Source: Candidatus Kaiserbacteria bacterium (GTDB lineage: Bacteria > Patescibacteria > Paceibacteria > UBA9973 > UBA2103). From it: 64,000 nt of DNA. Under the pieces are notes generated by a model. That model saw only the letters and a list, made by a program, of their open reading frames with translations. It searched no databases and was not told the origin of the DNA. Positions 42,430 through 50,604 of this stretch are shown here, one piece after another (positions within the stretch are counted from its first letter, which is position 1; each line of letters begins with the position of its first letter). Position numbers and translations under genes: made by a program. The stretch spans positions 114,835 through 178,834 of the forward strand of contig JACPGH010000006.1 of assembly GCA_016182485.1 (NCBI GenBank), given 5' to 3'.

Positions 42430-45400
42430 ATGTCTCGCTTCATCCATCTCCACACTCATTCCCACTACTCCTTTCTCCAGGCGCTGCCCAAAATAGATGA
42501 GCTCGTGGATAAAGCGAAGCGTGAAGGCATGGACGCGCTTGCGCTCACTGACGCCGGAAATATGCACGGCGCGATAGAATTTTTTAAGGCCGGGACCAAA
42601 GCCGGCGTAAAACCGATACTCGGCGTGGATGCGTACCTTGCGCCGAGAAGCCGTTTCGAGCGCGACCCGAACATTGACGCGAAACGTTCACGCATCGTCC
42701 TCTTGGCCGAGAACAATGAAGGATACAAGAACCTGCTTGCGCTTGTGACTAAATCTTGGACCGAAGGATTCTTCGAGCGCCCTCGGCTCGACAAGGAGCT
42801 TCTCGGCGAGCGCCGCCGCGGCGTGATCGCCATAATCCCCTCCTTCGCCGGCGACGTCGCCCAATTTCTGCGCGCGCGCGATCCTAAGGGCGCCGCGGCG
42901 GCGCTCGCCGAATTCAGGGAGATCTTCGGTCCGGAGAACGTTTATCTCGAGATCACCCACCATCCGAAAGTTGCCGGGCACGCAGATTTGCAAAATCAAA
43001 TAATCTCCCTTGCCCATTCCAGCGGCACGCCGCTCGTCGCTCAGCATGACGTGTATTATCTCGAGCCGGGAGATCGCGAGGCGACGGAGATCATGCGCCG
43101 CATCCAGCAGGGCGGCCGCGGGCGGAACGAGGACGAGGACTTCTCGTTCATAAGCGAGAAGAGGGCGCTCGAATTCTTTAAGGACATCCCGGAGGCGGTC
43201 GATAACTCCCGAACGATCGCCGACCGCTGCAACCTTTCTTTCGACCTCGGCAAATGGACCTTCCCCGCCGTCCCAGTTTCGCCGGGATACTCGGATCATG
43301 ACGAAGAGTTGCGCGCCAAAGCCTATGCCAGCATCACCGAACGAGGGCTTGAGAAAACAAAAGAAGTCACCGACCGGGTCGATTACGAGCTCGACATAAT
43401 CATCAAGAAAGGCTTCGCCGTCTATTACCTCATCGTGGCCGACCTGTTGGCCTTCGCGCGCCGCGCCGGCATCCTCACTACGACCCGCGGCTCGGCCGCC
43501 GGCTCGCTCGTCGCATACCTCACCGGCATTACGAACGTGAACCCCCTTTTCTATAAGCTCCCGTTCGAACGCTTCCTGAACCCGGAGCGGCCGAAGGCGC
43601 CCGATATCGACATGGACATGGCCGACAACCGCCGCGACGAGATGATCGCGTACGCGAAGCAGAAATACGGCGAGGACCATGTCGCGCAGATCGGCACCTT
43701 CGGCACTATGATGGCGCGCGCCGCCGTCCGCGATGTGGCGCGCGCATTGGGGCATGCTTATTCGACCGGCGACCGCATCGCGAAGCTCATCCCGATAGGA
43801 TCTCAGGGCTTCCCCATGACGATTGACCGCGCACTCTCGCTCGAGCCCGATCTCAAACTGCTCTATGACGAAGACGACGACGCGAGGGAGATACTCGATC
43901 TAGCCAAACGGATCGAAGGCTGTGTGCGGCACGTCGGCGTGCATGCGGCAGGCGTTGTTGTCGCGCCTACGCCCTTGATCGAATGGACGCCGATCCAGCC
44001 GGACCCAAAAGGCACCGGGAAGCTCATCACGCAGTACGACATGTACTCCATCACCGATGAGTACGGCGGCGTGGGACTTCTTAAGTTCGACTTTCTCGGC
44101 ATAAAAAATCTCGCCATCCTCGCCGATGCGGTCGCGCGGGTAAAAGAATCTCGGAATGTGATCGTAGATATTGAGAACATTCCAATAGATGATTCAAGGA
44201 CGTTCGAAATGCTCGCGCGCGGCGAGACGGAGGGCACGTTCCAGCTGAACGGCTCCGGCATGACGCGATGGCTCAAGGAGCTCAAACCGACGACGATCCA
44301 TGACATAAACGCGATGGTAGCGCTCTATCGCCCGGGACCCATGGAGACCATTCCTCAGTATGTCGAACGCAAGCGGAATCCCAGGCTCATCCGCTATGTG
44401 GACCCCCGCATGAAGGATTATCTCGATTTTTCGTACGGTCTGCTCGTCTACCAGGACGACGTGCTCCTGACCGCTATCAAGCTCGCCGGCTATTCCTGGC
44501 TAGAGGCCGATTCCCTGCGCAAGGCGATGGGGAAAAAAATCCCGGCAGTCATGCAGGCGGAAAAAGACAAATTACTCAAAGGCTTCATAGAGTACGGAAA
44601 GCTCTCGAGCGGGGATGCGCACACCCTATGGGAGTTCATCGAGCCCTTCGCGGCTTACGGTTTTAATAAGTGTTTGCCAGCAGATACGCGTATCTTCGAT
44701 GCAGAGACCGGCATACCGACGCCAATCGCGGTATTGCTTGAACAACGCACAGGCCCCCGCGTGCATACGCTTGGCCACGATCTCAAGCTCACCCGCGTAC
44801 GAAGCAGCAAGCCATTCGCGAACGGCGTGAAGCCGCTCTTCAAGGTTACTACCCGATCCGGCAGAGAAATTCGAGCGACTGGGAATCATCCCTTCCGTGT
44901 CTTCGATGGCTGGATGCCGCTCGAGACGCTCGCTCCCGGGACGCGCATTGCGACTCCTCGATCCATTCCCACACCGGTAAAGGAAAGACCGCTTGCTCGC
45001 CATGAAGCGATCGCTCTTGGCTATCTCCTTTCCGAAGGAAATCTCTGCCATCCTCACGGCGTCTACTTTTATTCCACCCGGGAAGATGAACTGCGCGATT
45101 TCATCGATGCGGCGCTCGCATTTTCAAATGTGCATATCACCATCGATCGCAGCAAGTCAGCCGCCAGCGTCTATGTCGGACAGGCGGTACGCGGGAACGG
45201 CAACGGACTTGACTCGTGGATAACCACGCTCGGACTCAAGGGGAAGAAAGCGACGGAGAAATTCGTACCTGCACGAGCCTTCTCGGCAGACACCGCGTCT
45301 CTCTCGATCTTCCTCGGGAAGCTCTGGCAGGTAGATGGCGCAATAAGCGTAAAGAATTCACAGGCATTCTACGCAACCAGTTCGAGAGTGCTCGCTGAAG

Positions 45401-46998
45401 ATGTGCAGCACCTCCTTCTGCGGTTCGGCATTACGAGCACTATTCACGCGAAATTATTCCGCTATCGCGACAGTCGGAAGGCCGGATGGACCGTCGCCGT
45501 AACAGGAAACGGAAACATCGCCCGTTTTGCAGAAACCGCCGGGGCACATCTTATCGGCAAGAAATATGTCGAGTTGCAGAAGCTTGTCGCCGTGACAGCA
45601 CAGCGCACGAATAACCTTGGGCGAGGAACGCCTGACACTATTCCTATGGAGATTCTTAAAACTGTTCGCAGCGAGATGCAGCGCAGAAGGATACATGCCG
45701 CCGAGCTAGCGGAAAAGGCCGGAGTGGCGGAACGATTACTCGGAGCGGATGCGCGCAAGCGAGGAATGACTCGAGACTCACTGTATAAGATCGCGAGCGC
45801 CCTGCGATCGAAATCTCTAATGGAACATGCCGTCTCTGATATCTTTTGGGACGAAATAGTGTCTATCGTCCCGGATGGCAGAGAAATGACGTACGATCTC
45901 TCCGTACCCGGGCCAAAGAATTTCATCGCGAACAACATTATCGTGCACAATTCACACGCGGCTAGCTACGGCAAGGTCGCGTACCAGACCGCTTATATGA
46001 AAGCGAACTACCCCGTGGAGTATCTCGCCGCCCTGCTCACCGCCGACGCCGGCGACACCGAGCAAATCGCCATCTTCGTCGCCGAGGCGAAGCGCATGGG
46101 AATCCCAGTCCTGCCGCCGGATGTGAATGAAAGCGGCAGTGTCTTTACGGTAATTAAGCGGCGCGAAGATGCGCCTACCGAAGGGGCTCCGCAGACTGAC
46201 GAGGCGAGGACTGAGCATCCGCCAGCTGGCGGATCTAGCAAGAAAACGGCGTACCCGAAGGGAGGCGCATCGAGCGACGCTATACGATTCGGACTTTCCT
46301 CCATAAAGAATTTCGGCGAAGGAATTTCTGAATCGATAATCGCAGAACGTTCGGCCGGTGGGCCCTATATGTCGCTCACGGACTTCCTTTGCCGTATTGA
46401 TTCTAAAAATTTGAACCGCAAGTCGCTCGAATCGCTCATCAAATGCGGCGCGCTCGACTCGCTTTCTCCCGATTCCGCGCGCGGCACGCTCTTGGAAAAT
46501 ATAGAAACCTTGCTTACCTTTCATCGCGACGCGACAGCGCGCGCGCCACAAGATTCGCTCTTTGGTACCTCGCTTGGCGCGGCACCTTCGCTGTCGCTCC
46601 GGCCGGGGACTCTCATCTCATTAATCGACAAGCTCGCGTGGGAGAAAGAACTGCTCGGTATCTATGTTTCCGGGCACCCGCTTGACGCGCATAGAGAGAT
46701 GTCCGCCAAGACTAAATTGACAGTGGCCAAAATTAAAGAAGAAAAACAATCGGGCAGGACGATCGTCCTGCCGGTCCTCCTGACCGAGGTGCGCTCCATG
46801 CTTACCAAGAGTGGCGAGAAAATGGCGTTTATCAAAGTGGAGGATAAAAGCGATTGGATCGAAGGCGTCATTTTTCCGAAATTATTTAAAGAGCACGGGA
46901 GCGCGATCTCGACCGGCTCCTGTCTGCTCGTGAAGGCCAAGATTTCCGTACGCAACGGCGAGCCCTCCCTCGCGCTCGAGAATCTGAAACCGCTTTAG
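42430..46998 (+). CDS. dnaE: DNA polymerase III alpha subunit with an intein
   Basis: A 1522-aa precursor. The PHP domain starts FIHLHTHSHYS. The polymerase catalytic aspartates are in PDIDMDMADNRRDEM, followed by GVHAAGVVV. Thumb and finger blocks run to YGFNK (residue 747). A 427-residue intein follows (residues 748-1174), then SHAASYGKVAYQTAYMKANYP and the OB-fold tail. Without the intein the polymerase is about 1095 aa. It copies the chromosome. A start at 42424 (two codons longer) is equally possible. An insert of about 35 residues with nested inverted repeats (46168-46271) lies after SVFTVIKRR. Splicing is required for a functional polymerase. Confidence 0.96.
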   Translation: MSRFIHLHTHSHYSFLQALPKIDELVDKAKREGMDALALTDAGNMHGAIEFFKAGTKAGVKPILGVDAYLAPRSRFERDPNIDAKRSRIVLLAENNEGYKNLLALVTKSWTEGFFERPRLDKELLGERRRGVIAIIPSFAGDVAQFLRARDPKGAAAALAEFREIFGPENVYLEITHHPKVAGHADLQNQIISLAHSSGTPLVAQHDVYYLEPGDREATEIMRRIQQGGRGRNEDEDFSFISEKRALEFFKDIPEAVDNSRTIADRCNLSFDLGKWTFPAVPVSPGYSDHDEELRAKAYASITERGLEKTKEVTDRVDYELDIIIKKGFAVYYLIVADLLAFARRAGILTTTRGSAAGSLVAYLTGITNVNPLFYKLPFERFLNPERPKAPDIDMDMADNRRDEMIAYAKQKYGEDHVAQIGTFGTMMARAAVRDVARALGHAYSTGDRIAKLIPIGSQGFPMTIDRALSLEPDLKLLYDEDDDAREILDLAKRIEGCVRHVGVHAAGVVVAPTPLIEWTPIQPDPKGTGKLITQYDMYSITDEYGGVGLLKFDFLGIKNLAILADAVARVKESRNVIVDIENIPIDDSRTFEMLARGETEGTFQLNGSGMTRWLKELKPTTIHDINAMVALYRPGPMETIPQYVERKRNPRLIRYVDPRMKDYLDFSYGLLVYQDDVLLTAIKLAGYSWLEADSLRKAMGKKIPAVMQAEKDKLLKGFIEYGKLSSGDAHTLWEFIEPFAAYGFNKCLPADTRIFDAETGIPTPIAVLLEQRTGPRVHTLGHDLKLTRVRSSKPFANGVKPLFKVTTRSGREIRATGNHPFRVFDGWMPLETLAPGTRIATPRSIPTPVKERPLARHEAIALGYLLSEGNLCHPHGVYFYSTREDELRDFIDAALAFSNVHITIDRSKSAASVYVGQAVRGNGNGLDSWITTLGLKGKKATEKFVPARAFSADTASLSIFLGKLWQVDGAISVKNSQAFYATSSRVLAEDVQHLLLRFGITSTIHAKLFRYRDSRKAGWTVAVTGNGNIARFAETAGAHLIGKKYVELQKLVAVTAQRTNNLGRGTPDTIPMEILKTVRSEMQRRRIHAAELAEKAGVAERLLGADARKRGMTRDSLYKIASALRSKSLMEHAVSDIFWDEIVSIVPDGREMTYDLSVPGPKNFIANNIIVHNSHAASYGKVAYQTAYMKANYPVEYLAALLTADAGDTEQIAIFVAEAKRMGIPVLPPDVNESGSVFTVIKRREDAPTEGAPQTDEARTEHPPAGGSSKKTAYPKGGASSDAIRFGLSSIKNFGEGISESIIAERSAGGPYMSLTDFLCRIDSKNLNRKSLESLIKCGALDSLSPDSARGTLLENIETLLTFHRDATARAPQDSLFGTSLGAAPSLSLRPGTLISLIDKLAWEKELLGIYVSGHPLDAHREMSAKTKLTVAKIKEEKQSGRTIVLPVLLTEVRSMLTKSGEKMAFIKVEDKSDWIEGVIFPKLFKEHGSAISTGSCLLVKAKISVRNGEPSLALENLKPL
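44671..45951 (+). mobile_element. Intein with LAGLIDADG homing endonuclease, in dnaE
   Basis: The intein starts at Cys (CLPADTRIFDAETG, block A), continues with ATGNHPFRVFDG (block B, NHPF) and ends NIIVHN before Ser of SHAASYG (blocks F-G: YDLSVPGPKNFIANNIIVHN). The nucleophiles C1, the terminal His-Asn and the +1 Ser are intact, so it should splice. ALGYLLSEGNL and FLGKLWQVDGAI are the two LAGLIDADG helices with acidic residues kept, so homing may be active. It adds about 427 residues. The site lies within the polymerase motif around FNK-SHAASY, four residues past the site of the cyanobacterial split DnaE intein. Confidence 0.95.
46168..46271. repeat. Nested inverted-repeat insert in dnaE
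   Basis: The outer arms GATGCGCCT (46168-46176) and AGGCGCATC (46263-46271) enclose a perfect palindrome ATCCGCCAGCTGGCGGAT (46217-46234) and two similar CCGAAGGG blocks. It encodes a Pro/Thr/Ser/Gly-rich linker within otherwise normal polymerase sequence. Confidence 0.7.
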
Positions 46999-47005
46999 TT
47001 GTTTG

Positions 47006-47014
47006 TGGTATATT
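47006..47014 (+). promoter_or_regulatory. Extended -10 of thrS
   Basis: TGGTATATT ends 8 nt before the ATG at 47023, 16 nt after the dnaE stop. It supports the ATG over an upstream TTG at 46999. Confidence 0.55.
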
Positions 47015-47022
47015 CCTTAATT

Positions 47023-48777
47023 ATGGCTTCACTTGAAGAAAAGCGGCATACCCTCGCCCATCTCTTAGCAGCCGCGGTAAAGAATCTGCATCCGGATGCG
47101 CTCCCGACGATCGGTCCGGCGATCGATACCGGCTTTTATTACGATTTCGACACTAATGCGATAAAAGAAGACAGCTTACCGGCATTGCAGAAAGAAATGG
47201 AAAAGCTCTTGCCGGACTGGACGGAGTTTACACATAAAGAAGTCTCGGCCGCCGAAGCGCGAGAATTTTTTAAAGGCAACACTTTCAAAAAAGAACTCAT
47301 TGAGGAACTGGAGCAGAAGGGCGAAGCGATCACGCTTTATACATCCGGGCGCCTGCCTGACGGCAGTCAGGGCTTCACTGACCTCTGCCGTGGAGGTCAT
47401 GTCGAGAACCCGGCAAAAAATATTGCGCCCGGTTCCTTCATGCTTGATAAAGTGGCCGGCGCCTACTGGCGCGGGAGCGAGAAGAACAAGATGCTCACGC
47501 GCGTCTACGGCCTCGCCTTCGATACGAAAGAAGAATTGGACGCCTACCTCGCCCAGCGCGAAGAGGCGAAGAAGCGCGACCATCGCAAGATCGCGCGCGA
47601 GCAGGGCCTTCTCGTCTTTTCCGATCTTGTGGGGAGCGGCATGCCGCTTTTCACCCCGAAGGGCAACATCATCCGCAATGAAATAATCGGATTGTCTCGA
47701 GAACTGAATATTGAACTCGACTTCGGCGAAGTGCACACGCCAAACGTCAATAAAGGCGAGCTCTTCAAGATTTCCGGCCACTACGATAAGTACAAAGAAG
47801 ACATGCTCTCAGTCTCGAGCCAATATGTGGACGACGAAATGTTCTTGAAGCCGATGAACTGCCCACAACACACGCAGATTTACGCCGCGTTCCCGCGCAG
47901 TTACCGCGACTTGCCTATCCGCTTCTCCGACTTCGCCGTGCTCTATCGCGACGAGCGGCCGGGCGAGCTTTCCGGCCTCACGCGCCTGCGCTCCTTCTCG
48001 CAGGACGACGGACACATCTTCTGCCGCGAGGACCAAATTGAATCTGAAGTGAGTAATGTGCTCGCCGCGATCCAAAAGGCGCTGAAGATATACAAGATCG
48101 ACTATTGGATGCGCTTTTCATTGCGCGATCCGAATAATAAAGCTAAGTATCTCGGGTCTGACGAGGTCTGGGAGAAGGCGCAAGACATCATGCGCCGCCT
48201 TCTGCTTGAGAAGAAAATAAATTTCAAAGAAGCTGAGGGCGAAGCGGCGTTTTATGGCCCGAAGATCGACATCATGGCGGTGGACGCTATCGGGCGGGAG
48301 TGGCAGATCTCGACCGTTCAGCTCGATTTCAACATGCCGGGTCGCTTCGGCCTCGAGTACACCGCGGAGGACGGCTCGAAGAAGACGCCGGTGATGATCC
48401 ATCGCGCGCTTATCGGTTCCCCCGATCGCTTCATGGGCATGCTCATCGAACATTACGCCGGCGCCTTCCCTACCTGGCTCGCGCCGGTGCAAGTAAAAGT
48501 TTTGAGCGTTTCAGAGAAGCACAGCGACTATGCGCAGGAAGTAGTTGCTGAATTAAAGGCCGCAGGGATTCGTGCGGAAACGGATGATTCCAACGAAACG
48601 CTTGGCAAGAAGATCCGCGCCGGCAAGACCGAAAAAATTCCCTACCTCCTCGTCGTCGGCGACAAAGAAGTCGAGTCAAAAACCGTTTCCGTCGAAACCC
48701 GCGATGGTTCGCTAGGTACTGTGGCGGTCGCTGATTTCATCCAGCGCGCGACCGAAGACATAAAAGCTCGAAAATAA
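47023..48777 (+). CDS. thrS: Threonyl-tRNA synthetase without TGS domain
   Basis: A 584-aa class II synthetase. It starts directly with the SAD editing domain (HTLAHLLAAAVKNLHP, CRGGHVENP), then the catalytic core with zinc ligands in MNCPQHT, DDGHIFC and the HRAL segment. A C-terminal anticodon-binding domain (about 480-580) follows. The N-terminal TGS domain of most bacterial ThrRS (about 60-65 residues) is missing. The editing histidines look present. It charges tRNA-Thr, one of which is at 59681-59758. Confidence 0.95.
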   Translation: MASLEEKRHTLAHLLAAAVKNLHPDALPTIGPAIDTGFYYDFDTNAIKEDSLPALQKEMEKLLPDWTEFTHKEVSAAEAREFFKGNTFKKELIEELEQKGEAITLYTSGRLPDGSQGFTDLCRGGHVENPAKNIAPGSFMLDKVAGAYWRGSEKNKMLTRVYGLAFDTKEELDAYLAQREEAKKRDHRKIAREQGLLVFSDLVGSGMPLFTPKGNIIRNEIIGLSRELNIELDFGEVHTPNVNKGELFKISGHYDKYKEDMLSVSSQYVDDEMFLKPMNCPQHTQIYAAFPRSYRDLPIRFSDFAVLYRDERPGELSGLTRLRSFSQDDGHIFCREDQIESEVSNVLAAIQKALKIYKIDYWMRFSLRDPNNKAKYLGSDEVWEKAQDIMRRLLLEKKINFKEAEGEAAFYGPKIDIMAVDAIGREWQISTVQLDFNMPGRFGLEYTAEDGSKKTPVMIHRALIGSPDRFMGMLIEHYAGAFPTWLAPVQVKVLSVSEKHSDYAQEVVAELKAAGIRAETDDSNETLGKKIRAGKTEKIPYLLVVGDKEVESKTVSVETRDGSLGTVAVADFIQRATEDIKARK

Positions 48778-48778
48778 A

Positions 48779-49210
48779 ATGATGCTGATTAGAACAAAGG
48801 TTGCTCCAAGCCAAATTCATGGACTCGGAGTATTCGCCGACGAGTTTATTCCCAAAGGAACGATATTGTGGAAATACGTGGCGGGGTTCGACTTGCGATT
48901 TTCCGGGCAAGACATCGAAAAATTGCCTGACCCGATTCAAGAATTCATTCGTACGTACGCATATGTCAGTCTCATTTCCGGCTATTATATTTTATCCCCA
49001 GATAATGCTCGCTTTTATAACCACTCAAAAGACCCAAATACAGTTGGAATAGCCATGGATGCGACTTATGGCGAAGGCGCCGATATTGCTACACGAGATA
49101 TCCGCGAGGGAGAAGAAATCACTTGCGACTACGAAAAAGAAGACGGGGATGCTCGCATAAAATTGGGGAACGCTCGCGGTTACGCTTCATCTGAACATTC
49201 GCACGCTTAA
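48779..49210 (+). CDS. SET-domain protein (putative protein-lysine methyltransferase)
   Basis: A 143-aa protein that is essentially a bare SET domain. HGLGVFADEFIPKGTILWKY is the opening strand pair, NARFYNHSKDPNT the pseudoknot NH(S)xxPN motif and GEEITCDYEKE the closing ELxxDY-like motif. Such bacterial proteins use SAM to methylate lysines; targets are mostly unknown. It begins 1 nt after the thrS stop, so it shares that transcript, and its A/T-rich composition differs from thrS. It is convergent with, and overlaps by 4 nt, the next gene. Confidence 0.85.
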   Translation: MMLIRTKVAPSQIHGLGVFADEFIPKGTILWKYVAGFDLRFSGQDIEKLPDPIQEFIRTYAYVSLISGYYILSPDNARFYNHSKDPNTVGIAMDATYGEGADIATRDIREGEEITCDYEKEDGDARIKLGNARGYASSEHSHA

Positions 49211-49539
49211 GTATTCGTGATGAGCGCTACTGATCTTCTTATTGCGATGAATCCGTATCCCCAAAGAAGCGGGAGCCAGAGGGGCATGAGACCGAAAAGA
49301 GAGTTCCGGACAAAAGTTTCGACGCCTGTGCTGATGAACAGATATTCAGAGAGCGTCATGAATATCATTCCTGCAAAGAAGATCAGGAGGTCGTTCTTTT
49401 GATATTTAATCACGAGCGACACAATGACAATTCCGATGTATATCGCTGACAAGATGTAATCGTTCTGAACGAACGGAATCAATCCGATCATGAGGAGGAT
49501 CGGTACCGCATTGAGGAATATCTTCCGTGCCGCTTGCAT
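49207..49539 (-). CDS. Small four-TM membrane protein
   Basis: A 110-aa protein with about four hydrophobic helices (IFLNAVPILLMIGLIPFV, ILSAIYIGIVIVSLVI, LLIFFAGMIFMTLSEYLF, LWLPLLWGYGFIAI). No family is recognised. It looks like half of a larger helical-bundle fold and could form dimers. It ends inside the SET gene's last codons. Confidence 0.65.
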   Translation of the reverse strand: MQAARKIFLNAVPILLMIGLIPFVQNDYILSAIYIGIVIVSLVIKYQKNDLLIFFAGMIFMTLSEYLFISTGVETFVRNSLFGLMPLWLPLLWGYGFIAIRRSVALITNT

Positions 49540-49588
49540 GAAAGTATTTTAGTGCCTATAACGATTCTGCCGAAGCATTTAACCACCA

Positions 49589-49617
49589 TTGACATACGCA
49601 TAGAACTGTGCTAGCCT
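49589..49617 (+). promoter_or_regulatory. Strong promoter of the DMT-like gene
   Basis: TTGACA (49589-49594), a 17-nt spacer and extended -10 TGCTAGCCT (hexamer 49612-49617). It is almost the same as the promoter of the 500-nt RNA gene at 19168. Confidence 0.75.
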
Positions 49618-49654
49618 ATATTTAGGCAAACGATCCGTCTGAGAGGAGAAGATC

Positions 49655-50062
49655 ATGAGCGATTTGCAGGTGAAGGCGGTCCTCGCAGGGCTGTTCTTCG
49701 GTATCTGGCCACTCTTCATGAACAAGAGCGGCCTCCAGGGCAACGTCTCGTCACTCGTCTTCGGTCTGGCTGCCACGCTGGGTGTGATGCCCTTTGCTCT
49801 CCAGAGCATCGGGTTCACGCTGCCGTCGGCCAACTGGCTGATGGTGGTCTGCGCGGGCGTCTTCGGAGCGCTAGGTCTGCTATCCTTCAACGGAATGCTG
49901 GCCAGCGCTCCGGCGGAGAAGGTCGGCGCGCTATTCGTCACCATGATCGTCGTTCAGATAATGGTCCCGGCGATCTACCAGATCTACATGGCCGGGCAGC
50001 TGCCGATGACGAAGGTGGCGGGATTCGTTCTCGCCATAGCCGCGGCGTTTCTTCTCATCTGA
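49655..50062 (+). CDS. Four- to five-TM DMT/EamA-like membrane protein, SD-led cassette
   Basis: A 135-aa protein with SD GAGAGGAG before ATG 49655. The hydrophobic segments at about 8-25, 33-50, 60-82, 90-110 and 116-134 resemble one EamA/drug-metabolite-transporter repeat (LVFGLAATLGVMPFAL, GVFGALGLLSFNGMLASAPAEKVGALFVTMIVVQIMVPAIY). Half-size DMT proteins work as dimers; the substrate is unknown. It has its own promoter and terminator. Confidence 0.72.
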   Translation: MSDLQVKAVLAGLFFGIWPLFMNKSGLQGNVSSLVFGLAATLGVMPFALQSIGFTLPSANWLMVVCAGVFGALGLLSFNGMLASAPAEKVGALFVTMIVVQIMVPAIYQIYMAGQLPMTKVAGFVLAIAAAFLLI

Positions 50063-50089
50063 AGTGAAGTTCCTTCTTCGTAAGTATCA

Positions 50090-50122
50090 AGGCCAGGGAA
50101 TAATCCCTGGCCTGCTGTTTTT
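50090..50122 (+). terminator. Terminator after the DMT-like gene
   Basis: GGCCAGGGA (50091-50099) pairs with TCCCTGGCC (50104-50112), followed by TGCTGTTTTT. Confidence 0.85.
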
Positions 50123-50202
50123 ACTATCGGAGCGGCTATTTCAGTATTTGCAAATACTATAACAATGCACCCAATATCCCTATTTTTGACGGTCGGCGGA
50201 GC

Positions 50203-50212
50203 TTGCTATACT
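50203..50212 (+). promoter_or_regulatory. Extended -10 before the broken ATPase gene
   Basis: TTGCTATACT, with a TTGACG-like -35 15 nt upstream (50186-50191). It lies 18 nt before the ATG at 50231. The promoter looks intact although the gene seems truncated. Confidence 0.5.
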
Positions 50213-50230
50213 TCGAATTAATAGGCGAAG

Positions 50231-50582
50231 ATGAAAGACACTAATTGGGCCATATTAACGGGAGCCCCTAACTCCGGGAAATCTAGCGTCTTGGATCGGC
50301 TCTCATTTCTCGGATACAGAACTGTGCCGGAAAGCGCCCGTTTATTCATCAATCAAGAAATAAGCGCCGGGAGGCCGTATGCGGCAATCCGCGGCAATGA
50401 ACAAGAATTCCAAAAAAATATTTTTGCTCTAAACCATGACGTTACCAAACGCTTCGATCCAAAAGAACTCATGTTCTTTGATCGCGGACTCGGTGACAGT
50501 GCTGCCTATTTTGAGATACACGGTATGGTTTGCAAAATACTATAACGAGCAGATACGTAAATTAAAATATCCAGCGTCGTGA
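50231..50582 (+). pseudogene. AAA_28-like P-loop ATPase, frameshifted and truncated
   Basis: The first frame (50231-50545, 104 aa) has the Walker A GAPNSGKSS and VPESARLFINQEI, then LMFFDRGLGDSAAYFEIHG. This is the first half of a predicted ATPase family usually about 170-190 aa long. It then stops. In the +1 frame, WFAKYYNEQIRKLKYP continues plausibly from about 50526 to a stop at 50582. The C-terminal half is absent, because the gyrB 3' end follows. A frameshift plus 3' loss is the simplest reading; a real short protein is the alternative. Confidence 0.6.
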
Positions 50583-50604
50583 TCCTCCGTCTAACGGATG
50601 GCGA

